A stretch of DNA of 64,000 nucleotides. Source: Planctomycetota bacterium. Its GTDB lineage: Bacteria > Planctomycetota > PUPC01 > JACPCR01. This document shows positions 54,401 through 62,115 of the stretch, piece by piece. Made by a program: the position numbers and the translations under genes. Location: the NCBI GenBank assembly GCA_027625095.1, contig JAQBXN010000009.1, positions 1 to 64,000 on the forward strand. Reading direction: 5' to 3'. The notes under the pieces were generated by a model, which made no database searches, was not told the DNA's origin, and saw only the letters and a list, made by a program, of their open reading frames with translations. Within the stretch, counting starts at the first letter, position 1. Every line of letters starts with the position of its first letter.

Positions 54401-54911
54401 CGTTGCCTTCAGTAAGTTTTTCGTGTGGTAGCAGTTCCGGCAGGATGCCGTACTTCGCCGGACTGAATATCGCAGACTGCACCCCCATAACTCCGAGCAC
54501 AACTAAGGCGGGCAAGAGAGTTAATTTGCTCATCTCATAGAAACGCGCCGGATCGCCGTCTGGGCCGGTATAGGGCGCGACGGCCTGTGCGTATCGCCAG
54601 AGCGTCACCGCGGCAAGAACCATGATAACGATTTCAACAGCCTTCATCGCAACGATGATTGTCCGCTTGCTGAACCGATCTGCGAACACCGCGGCGGGCA
54701 GCGAAATGATCATCAGCGGCAGGGTAAAGACCACAAGCGCCAGTGTATATGCGTTCTGTGTCAACTCCTGAACCCGGTCGCCCCCAGCCCCGAATTGCGC
54801 GTGGATGGCATGGAGCGCAAGCAGCGGAAGGATGACCTTCCAGGCATTGTCGTTGAACGCGCCCGTAAACTGGGCCAGCAAAAGCCCTCCAAGTGGATGC
54901 TTGCTTTTCAT
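51435..54911 (-). CDS. aas: Acyl-ACP/phospholipid acyltransferase-ligase (Aas-like, with MFS)
   Basis: 1158 aa with three parts. Residues about 1-400 form a 12-span MFS transporter of the LplT lysophospholipid type. Residues about 430-640 are a PlsC-type acyltransferase (NHVTFADGLFLITSL, IFAEGQLSRNG). Residues about 650-1158 are an AMP-forming acyl-CoA/ACP synthetase (TIIFSSGSTGDPKGVML, GYGTTECAPVIS, LVKGPNIMKGYLG, TGDIGLLDEDGF). Together they match the Aas/LplT system that imports lysophospholipid and reacylates it. In E. coli LplT is separate; MFS-PlsC-ligase fusions are known elsewhere. The PlsC motif reads NHxxxAD where NHxxxxD is expected, so it is intact. It is 3 bp downstream of dam. 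Confidence 0.9.
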   Translation of the reverse strand: MKSKHPLGGLLLAQFTGAFNDNAWKVILPLLALHAIHAQFGAGGDRVQELTQNAYTLALVVFTLPLMIISLPAAVFADRFSKRTIIVAMKAVEIVIMVLAAVTLWRYAQAVAPYTGPDGDPARFYEMSKLTLLPALVVLGVMGVQSAIFSPAKYGILPELLPHEKLTEGNGILEFLSFLAIIVGTGLGGVFLDFAGPQAWLSVLPLVFLACVGFFAALFVPHVPAANMSGETTRVLREAWQIAYRDKKLWLTIIGLTAYWGLASLLGQDIMVYSKSADYLGLSDSKAAWPLTAFALGAGVGSVLAGKMSSGKIEIGLIPMGALGLGIFTLLLGAFAPGLYGTLVFMGLLGISSGLVVVPLHSLLQWKAPAEKRGAIIAVSNVFVFGGILCGSLGALFLSKIGLSARGILVGAAIATCLGTAWALYVLPEAFLRLFLVLLKNTIYRVRIVGVENVPERGGALLVPNHVTFADGLFLITSLDRPVRFIVDSHYFHMPLFRPFLKVLGAIPISASGGPRVILKALKDAGSYLDDGEVVCIFAEGQLSRNGLLQPFRRGFEFIAKGREVPIIPVHLDRLWGSIFSRERGRFITKMPRRFPYPVTISYGEPLPSDTRGTVVRRAVQELAQMAWEYRRPDLRPLHRAFIHEARKNPLSFALADDTQPRVKRLAALSSAIAISRVLRPKWDDEKHIGILLPPSVAAGMVNIAASFTGKPSVNLNYTAGQTGIASAAEQAELKTVVTSREFLDKAKLELPEGLEPIWIEELVHDLEFADKFAAFIYAVFAPPSWIERACGAERPTQLDDVATIIFSSGSTGDPKGVMLTHYNIASNVESTSQVFQVDHKDVLLGILPLFHSFGYMSLWFAVNNSMGIVFHPNPLDAAGVGDLIQNYEVTILLATPTFLQIYLKRCTASQFGSLRIVLAGAEKLPERLLIAFEDHFGIRPLEGYGTTECAPVISSNTLDFRSPGFFQPGSRRGYVGQPLPGVAVRIVNPETREILPPGTEGMLLVKGPNIMKGYLGKEELTAEVITDGWYTTGDIGLLDEDGFLKITDRLSRFSKIGGEMVPHGRVEQALQEAARAEAQVFAVTSVSDDQKGEKLAVLHTIPEEEITAVVERVRASGLPNLFIPKENQFLKVDELPMLGTGKLDLRQVKKIAEEMVG

Positions 54912-54914
54912 GCC

Positions 54915-55733
54915 TTACCGATAGCTCCGCACGACCAGTTCAGAAATCTTGCCTCGCTTATCACCCTTGCTGTTTATGGCGCGGTTGGCATAAACACGCT
55001 CCGGCTTGAAATCCTTGTAAAGCTTGCGAATGAGAGGTGCGTCAGAGTTCGAAAGCATGACATGCACCCCGCGGCTGGCCAAATCACGAAAGGTCTCAGA
55101 CAGCCGCACCTGATCTTCTTCCTTAAATCCATTCCGGCTGTAAGTGGTAAACGAAGATGTTTTCGTCAGCGGTTGATAGGGAGGGTCAAAATAAACGAAA
55201 TCCCCTTCGGCCGCCCGGCTGACCGCATCCGAGTATTCGAAACATTCAATCTGAGCGCCCTGCAAGGCGGCCGACGCTGCCCGAAGGTTTTCTTCATTGC
55301 AGAAATTCGGCTTCTTATAGTGACCAAAAGGGACGTTATATTGTCCCTGCAGATTCGTCCGATAGAGGCCGTTGAAACAGGTCTTATTGAGATAAATCAG
55401 ACGGGCAGCTCGGGTTTCGGGTTTGCGTGGAGTGCTTGCGCGGACATGGTAATAGTAATCCTCTTCGTTCCGGTGAGTCTTGAGGTGGCGAATGACCTCG
55501 TCCACATTATCCCGCACCACTTTGTAGGTTTCTATAAGAGGATCGTTCACATCTGTCAGATATGTTTCTTTCAACATTCCCAGTGAAGACAGCCCAAAGA
55601 ACAGCGCCCCTCCGCCAACAAAGGGTTCGAAGTAAGAGCCAAAACTGTCGGGCATTCGGGCAAGCAGTTGTTGGAGCAACTGCCCTTTGCCGCCCGCCCA
55701 CTTCATGAATGGTTTCGCCCGTGTAGATGTCAT
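54915..55733 (-). CDS. dam: DNA adenine N6-methyltransferase (Dam family)
   Basis: 272 aa, alpha class N6-adenine methyltransferase. SAM motif FMKWAGGKGQLLQQLL and FEPFVGGGALFFGL, Dam-specific LNKTCFNGLYRTNLQGQYNVPFG, and the catalytic DPPY (183-186). Closest in plan to Dam/M.DpnIIA, which methylate GATC; the target here is inferred. No restriction endonuclease gene is adjacent, so it acts as a solitary methylase (mismatch repair, replication timing or gene control). It shares a transcript with aas. Confidence 0.92.
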   Translation of the reverse strand: MTSTRAKPFMKWAGGKGQLLQQLLARMPDSFGSYFEPFVGGGALFFGLSSLGMLKETYLTDVNDPLIETYKVVRDNVDEVIRHLKTHRNEEDYYYHVRASTPRKPETRAARLIYLNKTCFNGLYRTNLQGQYNVPFGHYKKPNFCNEENLRAASAALQGAQIECFEYSDAVSRAAEGDFVYFDPPYQPLTKTSSFTTYSRNGFKEEDQVRLSETFRDLASRGVHVMLSNSDAPLIRKLYKDFKPERVYANRAINSKGDKRGKISELVVRSYR

Positions 55734-55891
55734 GGATGCCGTTGAATATCTGAGAAGTAACGAATTCTCAGGATGAGGAAGGTTACGTCAAACGCGAAGG
55801 AAGGCGGCGATGGATGCTCGACCTCGACCGATGTGGCCTTTTCGCGCGGTAACAAGCTCTAACGCTCGCGGAGCGCCCCCACCACGCTCCT

Positions 55892-56689
55892 CTACACGGG
55901 CTGCAACTTGCGCCAGCGGTCGTAATAGATGTGCATTTCTGCCGGCAGAAATGCACGCACACTCTCCTTCAATCGCCATTCGAAACGGCCATCCACCTTT
56001 TCTGCAACGGGCTCATCCGCTTGGCACTTGCGCCAACTCGCGGCCAGGGTCAGGCGTTCGACATCCTTCTTCATGGTACCCCGATGGATAGTCATCCCGC
56101 TCCAGAACCCGAACTGACCCGGCTTGAGCTTGATCGTCTTCTGGCCCGAGAGGTCACTGTTGGGGGAGTTCACCAGGCATTCCCTTTCCTCCTCCGTTCG
56201 GTTTCGATGATGGCTGCCGGGTACAATCTGCAGGCAGGCGTCTTCGATGAGTGCCAGGTACCACCTCAAGTCCCTGACGGGCTGATTGAGTATTTCCATC
56301 TCTTCCTCAAGGGACGGATCTTTGTTGCCGATATCCCGATGCCAACCACCGGGAAAATCCTCGTGATGCGGATTGGTTCGCAAGTCTATCCAGCCGAGAC
56401 GAAACTCATCTCCAAGCATCTGGCGCGCGCAATCTACAAAGGGCTTGTGGAGCATGTATTCAGCAAAGAGAGGCTCTTTGAATTCCGGAGCGATCAGGCC
56501 ACGGATACACCACGGCTCACTCTTCTCCGCGGCCCAGTGAGTGTATACGTCAACTTCGCCGGCCCGTACCTTGTCTTTCACTCTACGGCAGGCGGCATAC
56601 AATTCCTCGAACATCTCTTTCGGGATCAGATCATCAACGATGAAATAACCTTCCTGTCGATATTGGTCCAGGTGTTCTGCTGTAATCAT
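55892..56689 (-). CDS. Phytanoyl-CoA dioxygenase (PhyH) family protein
   Basis: 265 aa. WHRDIG gives His117 and Asp119 of the Fe(II) triad; the second half of the fold has SGMTIHRG (distal His, about residue 203) and VERLTLAASW with the 2-oxoglutarate-binding Arg. Only distantly similar to the dioxygenase at 45740-46504. Substrate unknown. A 26-bp perfect DNA palindrome (55931-55956) lies within its 3' coding end. Upstream, an inverted repeat at 56744-56771 may be its regulatory site. Confidence 0.88.
   Translation of the reverse strand: MITAEHLDQYRQEGYFIVDDLIPKEMFEELYAACRRVKDKVRAGEVDVYTHWAAEKSEPWCIRGLIAPEFKEPLFAEYMLHKPFVDCARQMLGDEFRLGWIDLRTNPHHEDFPGGWHRDIGNKDPSLEEEMEILNQPVRDLRWYLALIEDACLQIVPGSHHRNRTEEERECLVNSPNSDLSGQKTIKLKPGQFGFWSGMTIHRGTMKKDVERLTLAASWRKCQADEPVAEKVDGRFEWRLKESVRAFLPAEMHIYYDRWRKLQPV
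55931..55956. repeat. 26-bp perfect palindrome in the dioxygenase gene
   Basis: GTGCATTTCTGCC is followed directly by its reverse complement GGCAGAAATGCAC, giving a palindrome without spacer. It overlaps codons for AFLPAEMH. Confidence 0.95.
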
Positions 56690-56743
56690 TGATTTTTACC
56701 TTGGGGTTTGGAATGCCAGCAAATAGGAGAAAGTATTTTGTAG

Positions 56744-56771
56744 GTTACGTCAAATTCATGATTGGCGTAAC
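56744..56771. promoter_or_regulatory. Inverted repeat GTTACGTCAA / TTGGCGTAAC
   Basis: Two 10-bp half-sites (nine matching positions) are separated by 8 bp, between the divergent dioxygenase and SH3 genes and 55 bp from the dioxygenase start. The same half-site occurs in four other intergenic positions of the window. It may be a transcription-factor operator or part of a repeat. Confidence 0.4.
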
Positions 56772-56798
56772 AATTCTTGCAGTTTGGCCTGTTTTTAC

Positions 56799-56826
56799 TT
56801 GAAACAGTTGCTCGACGATCTAAGAT
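56799..56826 (+). promoter_or_regulatory. Sigma70-type promoter for the SH3 gene
   Basis: TTGAAA and TAAGAT are 16 bp apart (five and four matches), about 128 bp upstream of ATG 56954. Confidence 0.4.
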
Positions 56827-56953
56827 TGCCGCCCCTTCCCTAACGCCGTCACTTTCGTGACACAGGCGCACTCAACGACAATTTGGCCAAGAAACCTCTC
56901 TCTCAGTCTTGGGCAATGTCTGCATTTTTCTCCCCATTTTTCAGGAGTGTGCC

Positions 56954-58060
56954 ATGCGGTCTCTCACCGGTTCTCCCATCAGGTGCATCAGCGCCTTCGC
57001 ATTTTCGATAGTGGCAGCCCATGCCTTTGCCGCCGAAGAAAAGGTCCCCTATGTTGCCGAAGTAGCGGGTAATCGTGTCAATGTTCGTGCTGGATCAAGC
57101 TCCAACTACCGGATCCTCGATGTTGCCAACGCCGGTCAAAAGCTCGTTGTCCGTGCGATAGACAATGGCTGGGCCAAGGTCGATTTACCGAAGGGCGTCT
57201 ACGTTTTCATATCAAAACAATACGTGCAGCCAGGCAAGAATGGCCAGGGAATTATCACGGCTGAACAGGTAAACGTTCGCCCCGAGCCGAATCTCCGCCA
57301 GCCTGCCATGTGCCAGATCAAGAAGAATGACACCGTTCGTATCATCGAGACGGCCGGTGAATTCTATAAAATCGAGCCGCCGGCCGAGACATTCGCCTAC
57401 ATTTCCGCCAAATACATCCGCTACTTTGGTGATTTGGAGAAGATGGTGGAGGATGTCGAAAAGAAAGAGGAAGCGGATACAAAAGTAGCTGCTGTCATAG
57501 ACCTCGACAAGGAGGCATCTGAGAAGGGCACAACCAGGGAAGAGTTGGCCAATCTTGTTGGAAAATATCAGACACTCATGGCCGATCAGAAAGTGGGTGA
57601 AGAACTTAAGACGCACGTCGCACAGCGGTTGGCCAATCTTGCCGAACTGAAACAGATGTTTGATCTCAAAGAGCAGAACGCACAACTTGTTCAGAAGCTT
57701 GAAGAATCCAGCCAGCAAATCCAACAGATTTCGCTGCGAGCGGAAAAGCTGAGTCGGAAGGCTCAGGAACATGAGGAAAAGATCGCTGAGCTCAATTACG
57801 TCCCACCGCCGCCTCCGACTTACACTGGGAAGGGTGAGATCAAGTCTCTCGTCAGAGTTTGGAATCGCCCCGGAACGCACAAGCTCGTCAATGACAAGGG
57901 CGAAACGCTGTTCATCCTTCAGAGTGATTCCCACGACTTGGAAGGCTTCACGGGCAAGACGGTCGGCATTAATGGAGAAATCCAGGATCTGCGTGGCTGG
58001 CGCACAAAGCTCCTTCAGGTGGACGAAATCGATGTCATCGGTGCCCTGGCTAAGAATTAG
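56954..58060 (+). CDS. Exported SH3-domain protein with coiled coil
   Basis: 368 aa from ATG 56954 (AGGAG 6 nt upstream). It has a signal peptide (about 1-27, ending HAFAAEE), two bacterial SH3 domains (about 31-77 with GNRVNVRAGSSSNYRIL, and about 88-145 with AEQVNVRPEPNLRQPAMC), a coiled coil (about 150-285) and a C-terminal beta domain (GEIKSLVRVWNRPGTHKLV ... GINGEIQDLRGWRTKLLQVDEIDVIG). Bacterial SH3 domains usually bind peptidoglycan or ligands in the periplasm. The C-terminal domain was not recognised. An intrinsic terminator follows 23 bp behind its stop. Confidence 0.8.
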   Translation: MRSLTGSPIRCISAFAFSIVAAHAFAAEEKVPYVAEVAGNRVNVRAGSSSNYRILDVANAGQKLVVRAIDNGWAKVDLPKGVYVFISKQYVQPGKNGQGIITAEQVNVRPEPNLRQPAMCQIKKNDTVRIIETAGEFYKIEPPAETFAYISAKYIRYFGDLEKMVEDVEKKEEADTKVAAVIDLDKEASEKGTTREELANLVGKYQTLMADQKVGEELKTHVAQRLANLAELKQMFDLKEQNAQLVQKLEESSQQIQQISLRAEKLSRKAQEHEEKIAELNYVPPPPPTYTGKGEIKSLVRVWNRPGTHKLVNDKGETLFILQSDSHDLEGFTGKTVGINGEIQDLRGWRTKLLQVDEIDVIGALAKN

Positions 58061-58083
58061 CCCTGCGAGTACGAAAAAATTAG

Positions 58084-58118
58084 AAGCCTCGTCCCTGATT
58101 CAGGGGCGGGGCTTTTTC
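58084..58118 (+). terminator. Intrinsic terminator
   Basis: AAGCC / GGCTT and GTCCCTG / CAGGGGC form an interrupted stem with a 3-nt loop, followed by TTTTTC. It ends the SH3 transcript. Confidence 0.85.
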
Positions 58119-58357
58119 TTTGGCCCAACTGGAGCATGGACCTGGTGATTCTGGTCTATGGAATCATTTCTCCGTTTTCTTGAGACTGGAAGCGATTCAC
58201 AAACATCACGTTCAAGAGATTGATCCAACCCACGTCGGGATACCAATATCTGGTGGTTTGCTTGGGACCGATTACAAAACCGACATGATCAGAAAGAAGG
58301 CACCCATATTGCTGACTGGGGCTGTCATCCACAAGCCCTAACTCAGGAGGTTGCCCC

Positions 58358-59047
58358 ATGCGACTCAAGTCCAGGCAGGCGATGACTGTTTTCGGCGGTG
58401 CATGCCTCATTGCGGTGAGTCTCGGATGGACGACTTACATCCACGATGTGGAGATCAGTAAACGCTCCCAATTACTGGAGCAAGCGCGCAAGCTCCGAAA
58501 ACTTGCACATAACATAGTCAGCTACCTTACCGAAAACGGCGAATACCCGGCAAAGGTGTCCCTGGACGAAGCGCCTTCTGAGAGCGGTGAGATTCCGAGC
58601 AGGAGCGCAGGCGTTGAGTATGAAATTGTCACTGGCCGCAATGGACATCAGTTTTTCATTCTCCGCTCCAAGCCTGACCAACCTCAGCGTGCCCCCTCCC
58701 TGGGCCTTCCATCCGCGGAAGCAGGAAATTCACGGTCTATGAATGATCTCGCCAGCGTGGTCTCCGTGGAAGCACATGGACTCTTGCAGCTCAAGACAGG
58801 CCCTGCAGCAGACAAACTTCTGCTCGCGCCGAACTGTTTTTTTGACCAAAGTAATCCATTCGAGTTCCAGGATGAGCCAGCGGATACCGTCATTGGTGAT
58901 GCAGGTCACATCGTCTGCATTTCGTCCAGTCGCTATCGTGGCAAGGTCTGCGAGGAATTCGCTGTTCTTCAAGGGCGTGTTCGTATAGTGGCCGGCAGTG
59001 AATCCAGAGATATCGGCCCGGGTGACATCCTGATCCTGATCCCTTGA
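58358..59047 (+). CDS. Membrane-anchored protein, unknown function
   Basis: 229 aa from ATG 58358 with AGGAGG upstream. An N-terminal anchor (about 10-26) is followed by a helical segment (SQLLEQARKLRKLAHNIVSYLTENGEYP), a long middle part, and a C-terminal beta-rich stretch ending EEFAVLQGRVRIVAGSESRDIGPGDILILIP, which resembles a small cupin- or FecR-like module. Family not recognised. It precedes the double-STAS gene by 110 bp on the same strand. Confidence 0.7.
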   Translation: MRLKSRQAMTVFGGACLIAVSLGWTTYIHDVEISKRSQLLEQARKLRKLAHNIVSYLTENGEYPAKVSLDEAPSESGEIPSRSAGVEYEIVTGRNGHQFFILRSKPDQPQRAPSLGLPSAEAGNSRSMNDLASVVSVEAHGLLQLKTGPAADKLLLAPNCFFDQSNPFEFQDEPADTVIGDAGHIVCISSSRYRGKVCEEFAVLQGRVRIVAGSESRDIGPGDILILIP

Positions 59048-59157
59048 AAGGCCGAGGCGGAAGGCTAAAGAGCTTTTGAATAGAGCTTTGACGCTTTCAA
59101 CCTGCTTACCTAGAATCCAGAAGTTCCGGCTCTTCCACTGTTCTCGGCACAGGTTGC

Positions 59158-59889
59158 ATGAGTCAAAGCGGTATTCAGTCCCTGAAACATGGGAAAACCC
59201 ACATAGTCAAGTTCACCCCGCCCAATGGGGTGATACTCCCTTCGGACTTCCCCGAGATTTCAAAGCACCTTGAAGATCTCGTCATCGGAAACGAATCACC
59301 GGAATTCCTCCTCAATTTTGAGGAAGTGCAGGGCTTTGATGGGGAACTGGTCGATATCCTCACCAGACTTCGGAGGGACATCAGAGAACGTGGCGGGAAA
59401 CTGGCACTGGTCGGTCTGGCGAACTCACTCCATTCCGTCTTTGAGATTGCTGGCGTCGCCTCACTTTTTCTGTTCTGCCAGAATGAGTCGGAGGCGGTGC
59501 AGGCCATCGCGGAAACCGGCAGCACCCAGACCCTCTTGAAGGGTAAAGTTGACTGGTCGTCTGAGTTCCGTGGGGATGCCGTTATTGTCGACATCAAGAC
59601 ACCACGTCTTAACGAGTACGACCTGGTAAATGACCTTGCAGATGGTCTGAAGGACTTTGTAGATGAGATCAACGCACGAAACGTGCTGCTCAATTTCCAA
59701 CGTGTGGACTTCATGACCAGCAGCATGCTGGGTCGCCTGCTCCAACTCCGAAATCACCTGGAAAAAAGGGGCGGTAAACTGATGCTCGTCGGACTCTCAG
59801 CTTCAATCCGTCAGGTTTTCGAAACAACCAGGTTGAGCGGTTTCTTCTCATTCCATAACACCGTCGAAGCGGCACTTGAAGATGTGTGA
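59158..59889 (+). CDS. Protein with two STAS domains (anti-anti-sigma-like)
   Basis: 243 aa with two tandem STAS domains. The first (1-115) contains LLNFEEVQGFDGELVDILTRL and GGKLALVGL; the second (about 130-243) has VLLNFQRVDFMTSSMLGRLLQLRNHLEKRGGKLMLVGL. The Ser normally phosphorylated by an anti-sigma kinase is present in the second domain (DFMTSS) but not in the first (QGFDGE, Asp instead). It probably regulates an anti-sigma or kinase network. No kinase or phosphatase gene is adjacent. The next gene overlaps it as GTGA. Confidence 0.85.
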   Translation: MSQSGIQSLKHGKTHIVKFTPPNGVILPSDFPEISKHLEDLVIGNESPEFLLNFEEVQGFDGELVDILTRLRRDIRERGGKLALVGLANSLHSVFEIAGVASLFLFCQNESEAVQAIAETGSTQTLLKGKVDWSSEFRGDAVIVDIKTPRLNEYDLVNDLADGLKDFVDEINARNVLLNFQRVDFMTSSMLGRLLQLRNHLEKRGGKLMLVGLSASIRQVFETTRLSGFFSFHNTVEAALEDV

Positions 59890-60461
59890 GGGCGAGTATG
59901 TGTCAGGAGTGGGCCGAGGGAACGCAGGATCGCCCAACTGAGGAACCAGAGTCTCTGAATTCAGGAGTGAACGAGCTTGCTGATTCTGGAGTTGAACCGG
60001 CGGAAAATGCACAGAGTTCGGCCGGCGAAGACGAGGACAAAATGTGTCCCAGTTGCGGCAGAGCTGTTGCCATGAAAAGCCGCACCAGGTGTGCCTATTG
60101 CGACGCCGAACTACCCTGGGCAAACTCCGAAGCATCTGAAGAACAGAAATCTCCTCGATTGAATATTGCCGAACTGCTCGGCGGTTCAGATATGACGCGA
60201 CAGATGGCCATGGGTATTTCCTATCCGATGGCCTGTGGAGCTTGTGGAGGGTCTCTCTCTGAGGAAAAGAAGCCTGCGAAATGCCCTGGCTGCCATGCGA
60301 TGGTGAGAGACCCTTATACCGGCAGGCTCATTTACGGGAAAGAAACCGGTATGGCGAGCACGTCTATGGTCAGACCTGTTTTCCTCACCGTGTTGCTCTT
60401 TGCATGTGCGTGTGCGGCACTGTACCTCTTCAAATTGCTGAGCAAATTGACACCGCCTTAG
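59886..60461 (+). CDS. Zinc-ribbon protein with a C-terminal membrane span
   Basis: 191 aa from GTG 59886 (overlapping the STAS gene), or ATG 59898. Two CxxC pairs each form a zinc ribbon (CPSCGRAVAMKSRTRCAYC and CGACGGSLSEEKKPAKCPGC), after an acidic low-complexity N-terminus. The end is one membrane span (VRPVFLTVLLFACACAALYLF). No known family. Translational coupling with the STAS protein suggests a shared signalling role at the membrane. Confidence 0.75.
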   Translation: MRASMCQEWAEGTQDRPTEEPESLNSGVNELADSGVEPAENAQSSAGEDEDKMCPSCGRAVAMKSRTRCAYCDAELPWANSEASEEQKSPRLNIAELLGGSDMTRQMAMGISYPMACGACGGSLSEEKKPAKCPGCHAMVRDPYTGRLIYGKETGMASTSMVRPVFLTVLLFACACAALYLFKLLSKLTPP

Positions 60462-61102
60462 GCTTATAATTTTCAGTTAAGCCAAAGACCCCTGCCTGCT
60501 CGCCAGAAAGGTGAAGAAGAATTGCTCGCTGGCTGGCAGAAACTGAGGACTTGGCGTAACCATCTGGTTTACCCACCACCAAGGGGTCTGTTGATCTAAT
60601 CAGCCGGCTTCAGCCGGCTCCAGGTTTGCCACCAGTTTCAACTGGTGGGCAGCTTAGGGAAACAAATTCTGCAGTCGGCATTGGCCGGCTTTCCGAGGTC
60701 TTTAGACACCGGCAGCAAAGGCTGAAGCAAAGGCTTGTAAGCAGGCTGAAGCCTGCTGAGGCTAGATTTGCTTCTCGACCCACCACCTCAAGGTGGTGGC
60801 AGACCGGGAGCCGGCTGAAGCCGGCTAAGCAGATTGAATCGACAGACCACCAAGGTTACGGGGGTTTTAACTGAACAGTATTGCTTGAAGCCCACGAGTT
60901 GAAATCCATCTGGAAGAGATAGGAAATGCCCATGCATACAACAGCATGGATGAGGTCACCAACCAGCAGGCACAAACCCGCAGCGATGAGTATGAACGGC
61001 CAGAATTGTCTCATGTCCCGTGATGCCGCCTGACGTAACCACTGAGCCGCCCCCGGGGCGGAATGATGATGAAATCGACTTTTTGCTAAGGAATCCGCCT
61101 TC
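60462..61102. repeat. Intergenic hairpin cluster
   Basis: Between 60602 and 60826 six short palindromes follow one another: AGCCGGCTTCAGCCGGCT (60602-60619), CCACCAGTTTCAACTGGTGG (60629-60648), an imperfect AGTCGGCATTGGCCGGCT (about 60672-60690), AGCAGGCTGAAGCCTGCT (60740-60757), CCACCACCTCAAGGTGGTGG (60780-60799) and AGCCGGCTGAAGCCGGCT (60809-60826). Centres are TTCA, TC, TGAA or CA. The gap also holds TTGGCGTAAC (60551) and CTGACGTAAC (61030). A short minus-strand reading frame crosses its right end. Confidence 0.92.
60856..61014 (-). CDS. Possible small membrane protein
   Basis: A 52-aa frame from ATG 61014 starts MRQFWPFILIAAGLCLLVGDLIHAVVCMG, one plausible membrane span, and ends NTVQLKPP. 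It lies 88 bp behind the deacylase gene on the same strand. No Shine-Dalgarno is evident and no family was recognised. It may be a real small protein or chance. Confidence 0.3.
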   Translation of the reverse strand: MRQFWPFILIAAGLCLLVGDLIHAVVCMGISYLFQMDFNSWASSNTVQLKPP

Positions 61103-62077
61103 CTATTCCACCAGCGCTATCAGTTCGCCAGAGAAGACTCGGGCGAAGCGGCGGAGGCCCAAGACGACGCCAGGCTGGTCGGCGTGGATCTCTTCGAGAA
61201 CATTTCCGGACAGATCGTAGATGCGGGCAATCAGGTCGCCCCGATTTACTCGGGCTTTGAGGCGGACCATGGTCTCCAGCAGGCCGGAGGCTGTGCAGTT
61301 GATGGCGGAATCGAAATCGCGATTGGGGTCCGATGATTCAAGGACGATCTCAGGTTCCGAGCCCTCGGGAGCGCCTGGCAGGATGCCGAGATACTTCATG
61401 ACATTGAGAGTGCCGCGGATGTAAGCCTCCAGATCCGCAGGCAGCACGCCACCGGCGCCCGTTGTCTCCGTGTAGATGGACGGGACCTGTTTGTGGCGGA
61501 CAGCCTCTGAAATAGTGCGGCCTTTGTTGAGCGGAGATCCCCATAGAACTTCGGCCCCAAAGGCCCGGGCCGCTTCCTTCGAGACGCGGCCGATTTCCCC
61601 TTCAAGAAGGTAATACCCACAAGTCAGCGGGATATCGAATTGGACACCGCCGCTGTGGTGATCGAGGAGCAGATCCGCATGAGGGAACAGGTACTCCAGC
61701 AGCGCGTGCGCGATTCGTTCGGAGATGGTTCCGTCCGGGCGGCCGGGGAAAATTCGGGCAAGATTCTGCCCGTCAATCGGGCTCGGTCTTGTGCCCGCAT
61801 CGAAGGCCGGAGGATTGACGACGGGGATACCGATGAAGGTGCCCTGCATCTGGTCCGGGTCGAGCTGCTCAAAGACTTTCAGGATCGTGAGCGGGCCTTC
61901 ATACTCGTCCCCGTGTACCCCGGCGATAACCACAATCGTTTTGCCCGCCCTGGCGCCGCGGGCGACGAGGGCTGTGTAATCAAGATGCAGTCCCGAAGGC
62001 AGGCGGAGGACATGGAAATTCAGCTTCGCTTTCTCGCCGGGCGATAAGGCTGCGGGGTCGAAATCCTGGATGTTCAT
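61103..62077 (-). CDS. AstE/AspA-like zinc deacylase
   Basis: 324 aa of the succinylglutamate desuccinylase/aspartoacylase family (M14-like). Zinc ligands are in HGDE (His55, Glu58) and LLLDHHSGG (His140 or His141); TETTGAGG holds the catalytic Glu. The C-terminal beta domain is present (VRLKARVNRGDLIARIYDL). The enzyme cleaves an N-acyl amino acid or a similar amide; exact substrate unknown. The cytoplasm is the likely site because no signal peptide is seen. Confidence 0.88.
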   Translation of the reverse strand: MNIQDFDPAALSPGEKAKLNFHVLRLPSGLHLDYTALVARGARAGKTIVVIAGVHGDEYEGPLTILKVFEQLDPDQMQGTFIGIPVVNPPAFDAGTRPSPIDGQNLARIFPGRPDGTISERIAHALLEYLFPHADLLLDHHSGGVQFDIPLTCGYYLLEGEIGRVSKEAARAFGAEVLWGSPLNKGRTISEAVRHKQVPSIYTETTGAGGVLPADLEAYIRGTLNVMKYLGILPGAPEGSEPEIVLESSDPNRDFDSAINCTASGLLETMVRLKARVNRGDLIARIYDLSGNVLEEIHADQPGVVLGLRRFARVFSGELIALVE

Positions 62078-62115
62078 GGGCTTGGGTTTCCTTTTAAAGT
62101 CTCACTTTCTAACTT

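Noticed and set aside
58120-58410. Frames on both strands in the gap before the 229-aa membrane protein gene
   Set aside because: Neither has a Shine-Dalgarno or recognisable motif, and the minus-strand one runs into the start of the real gene.
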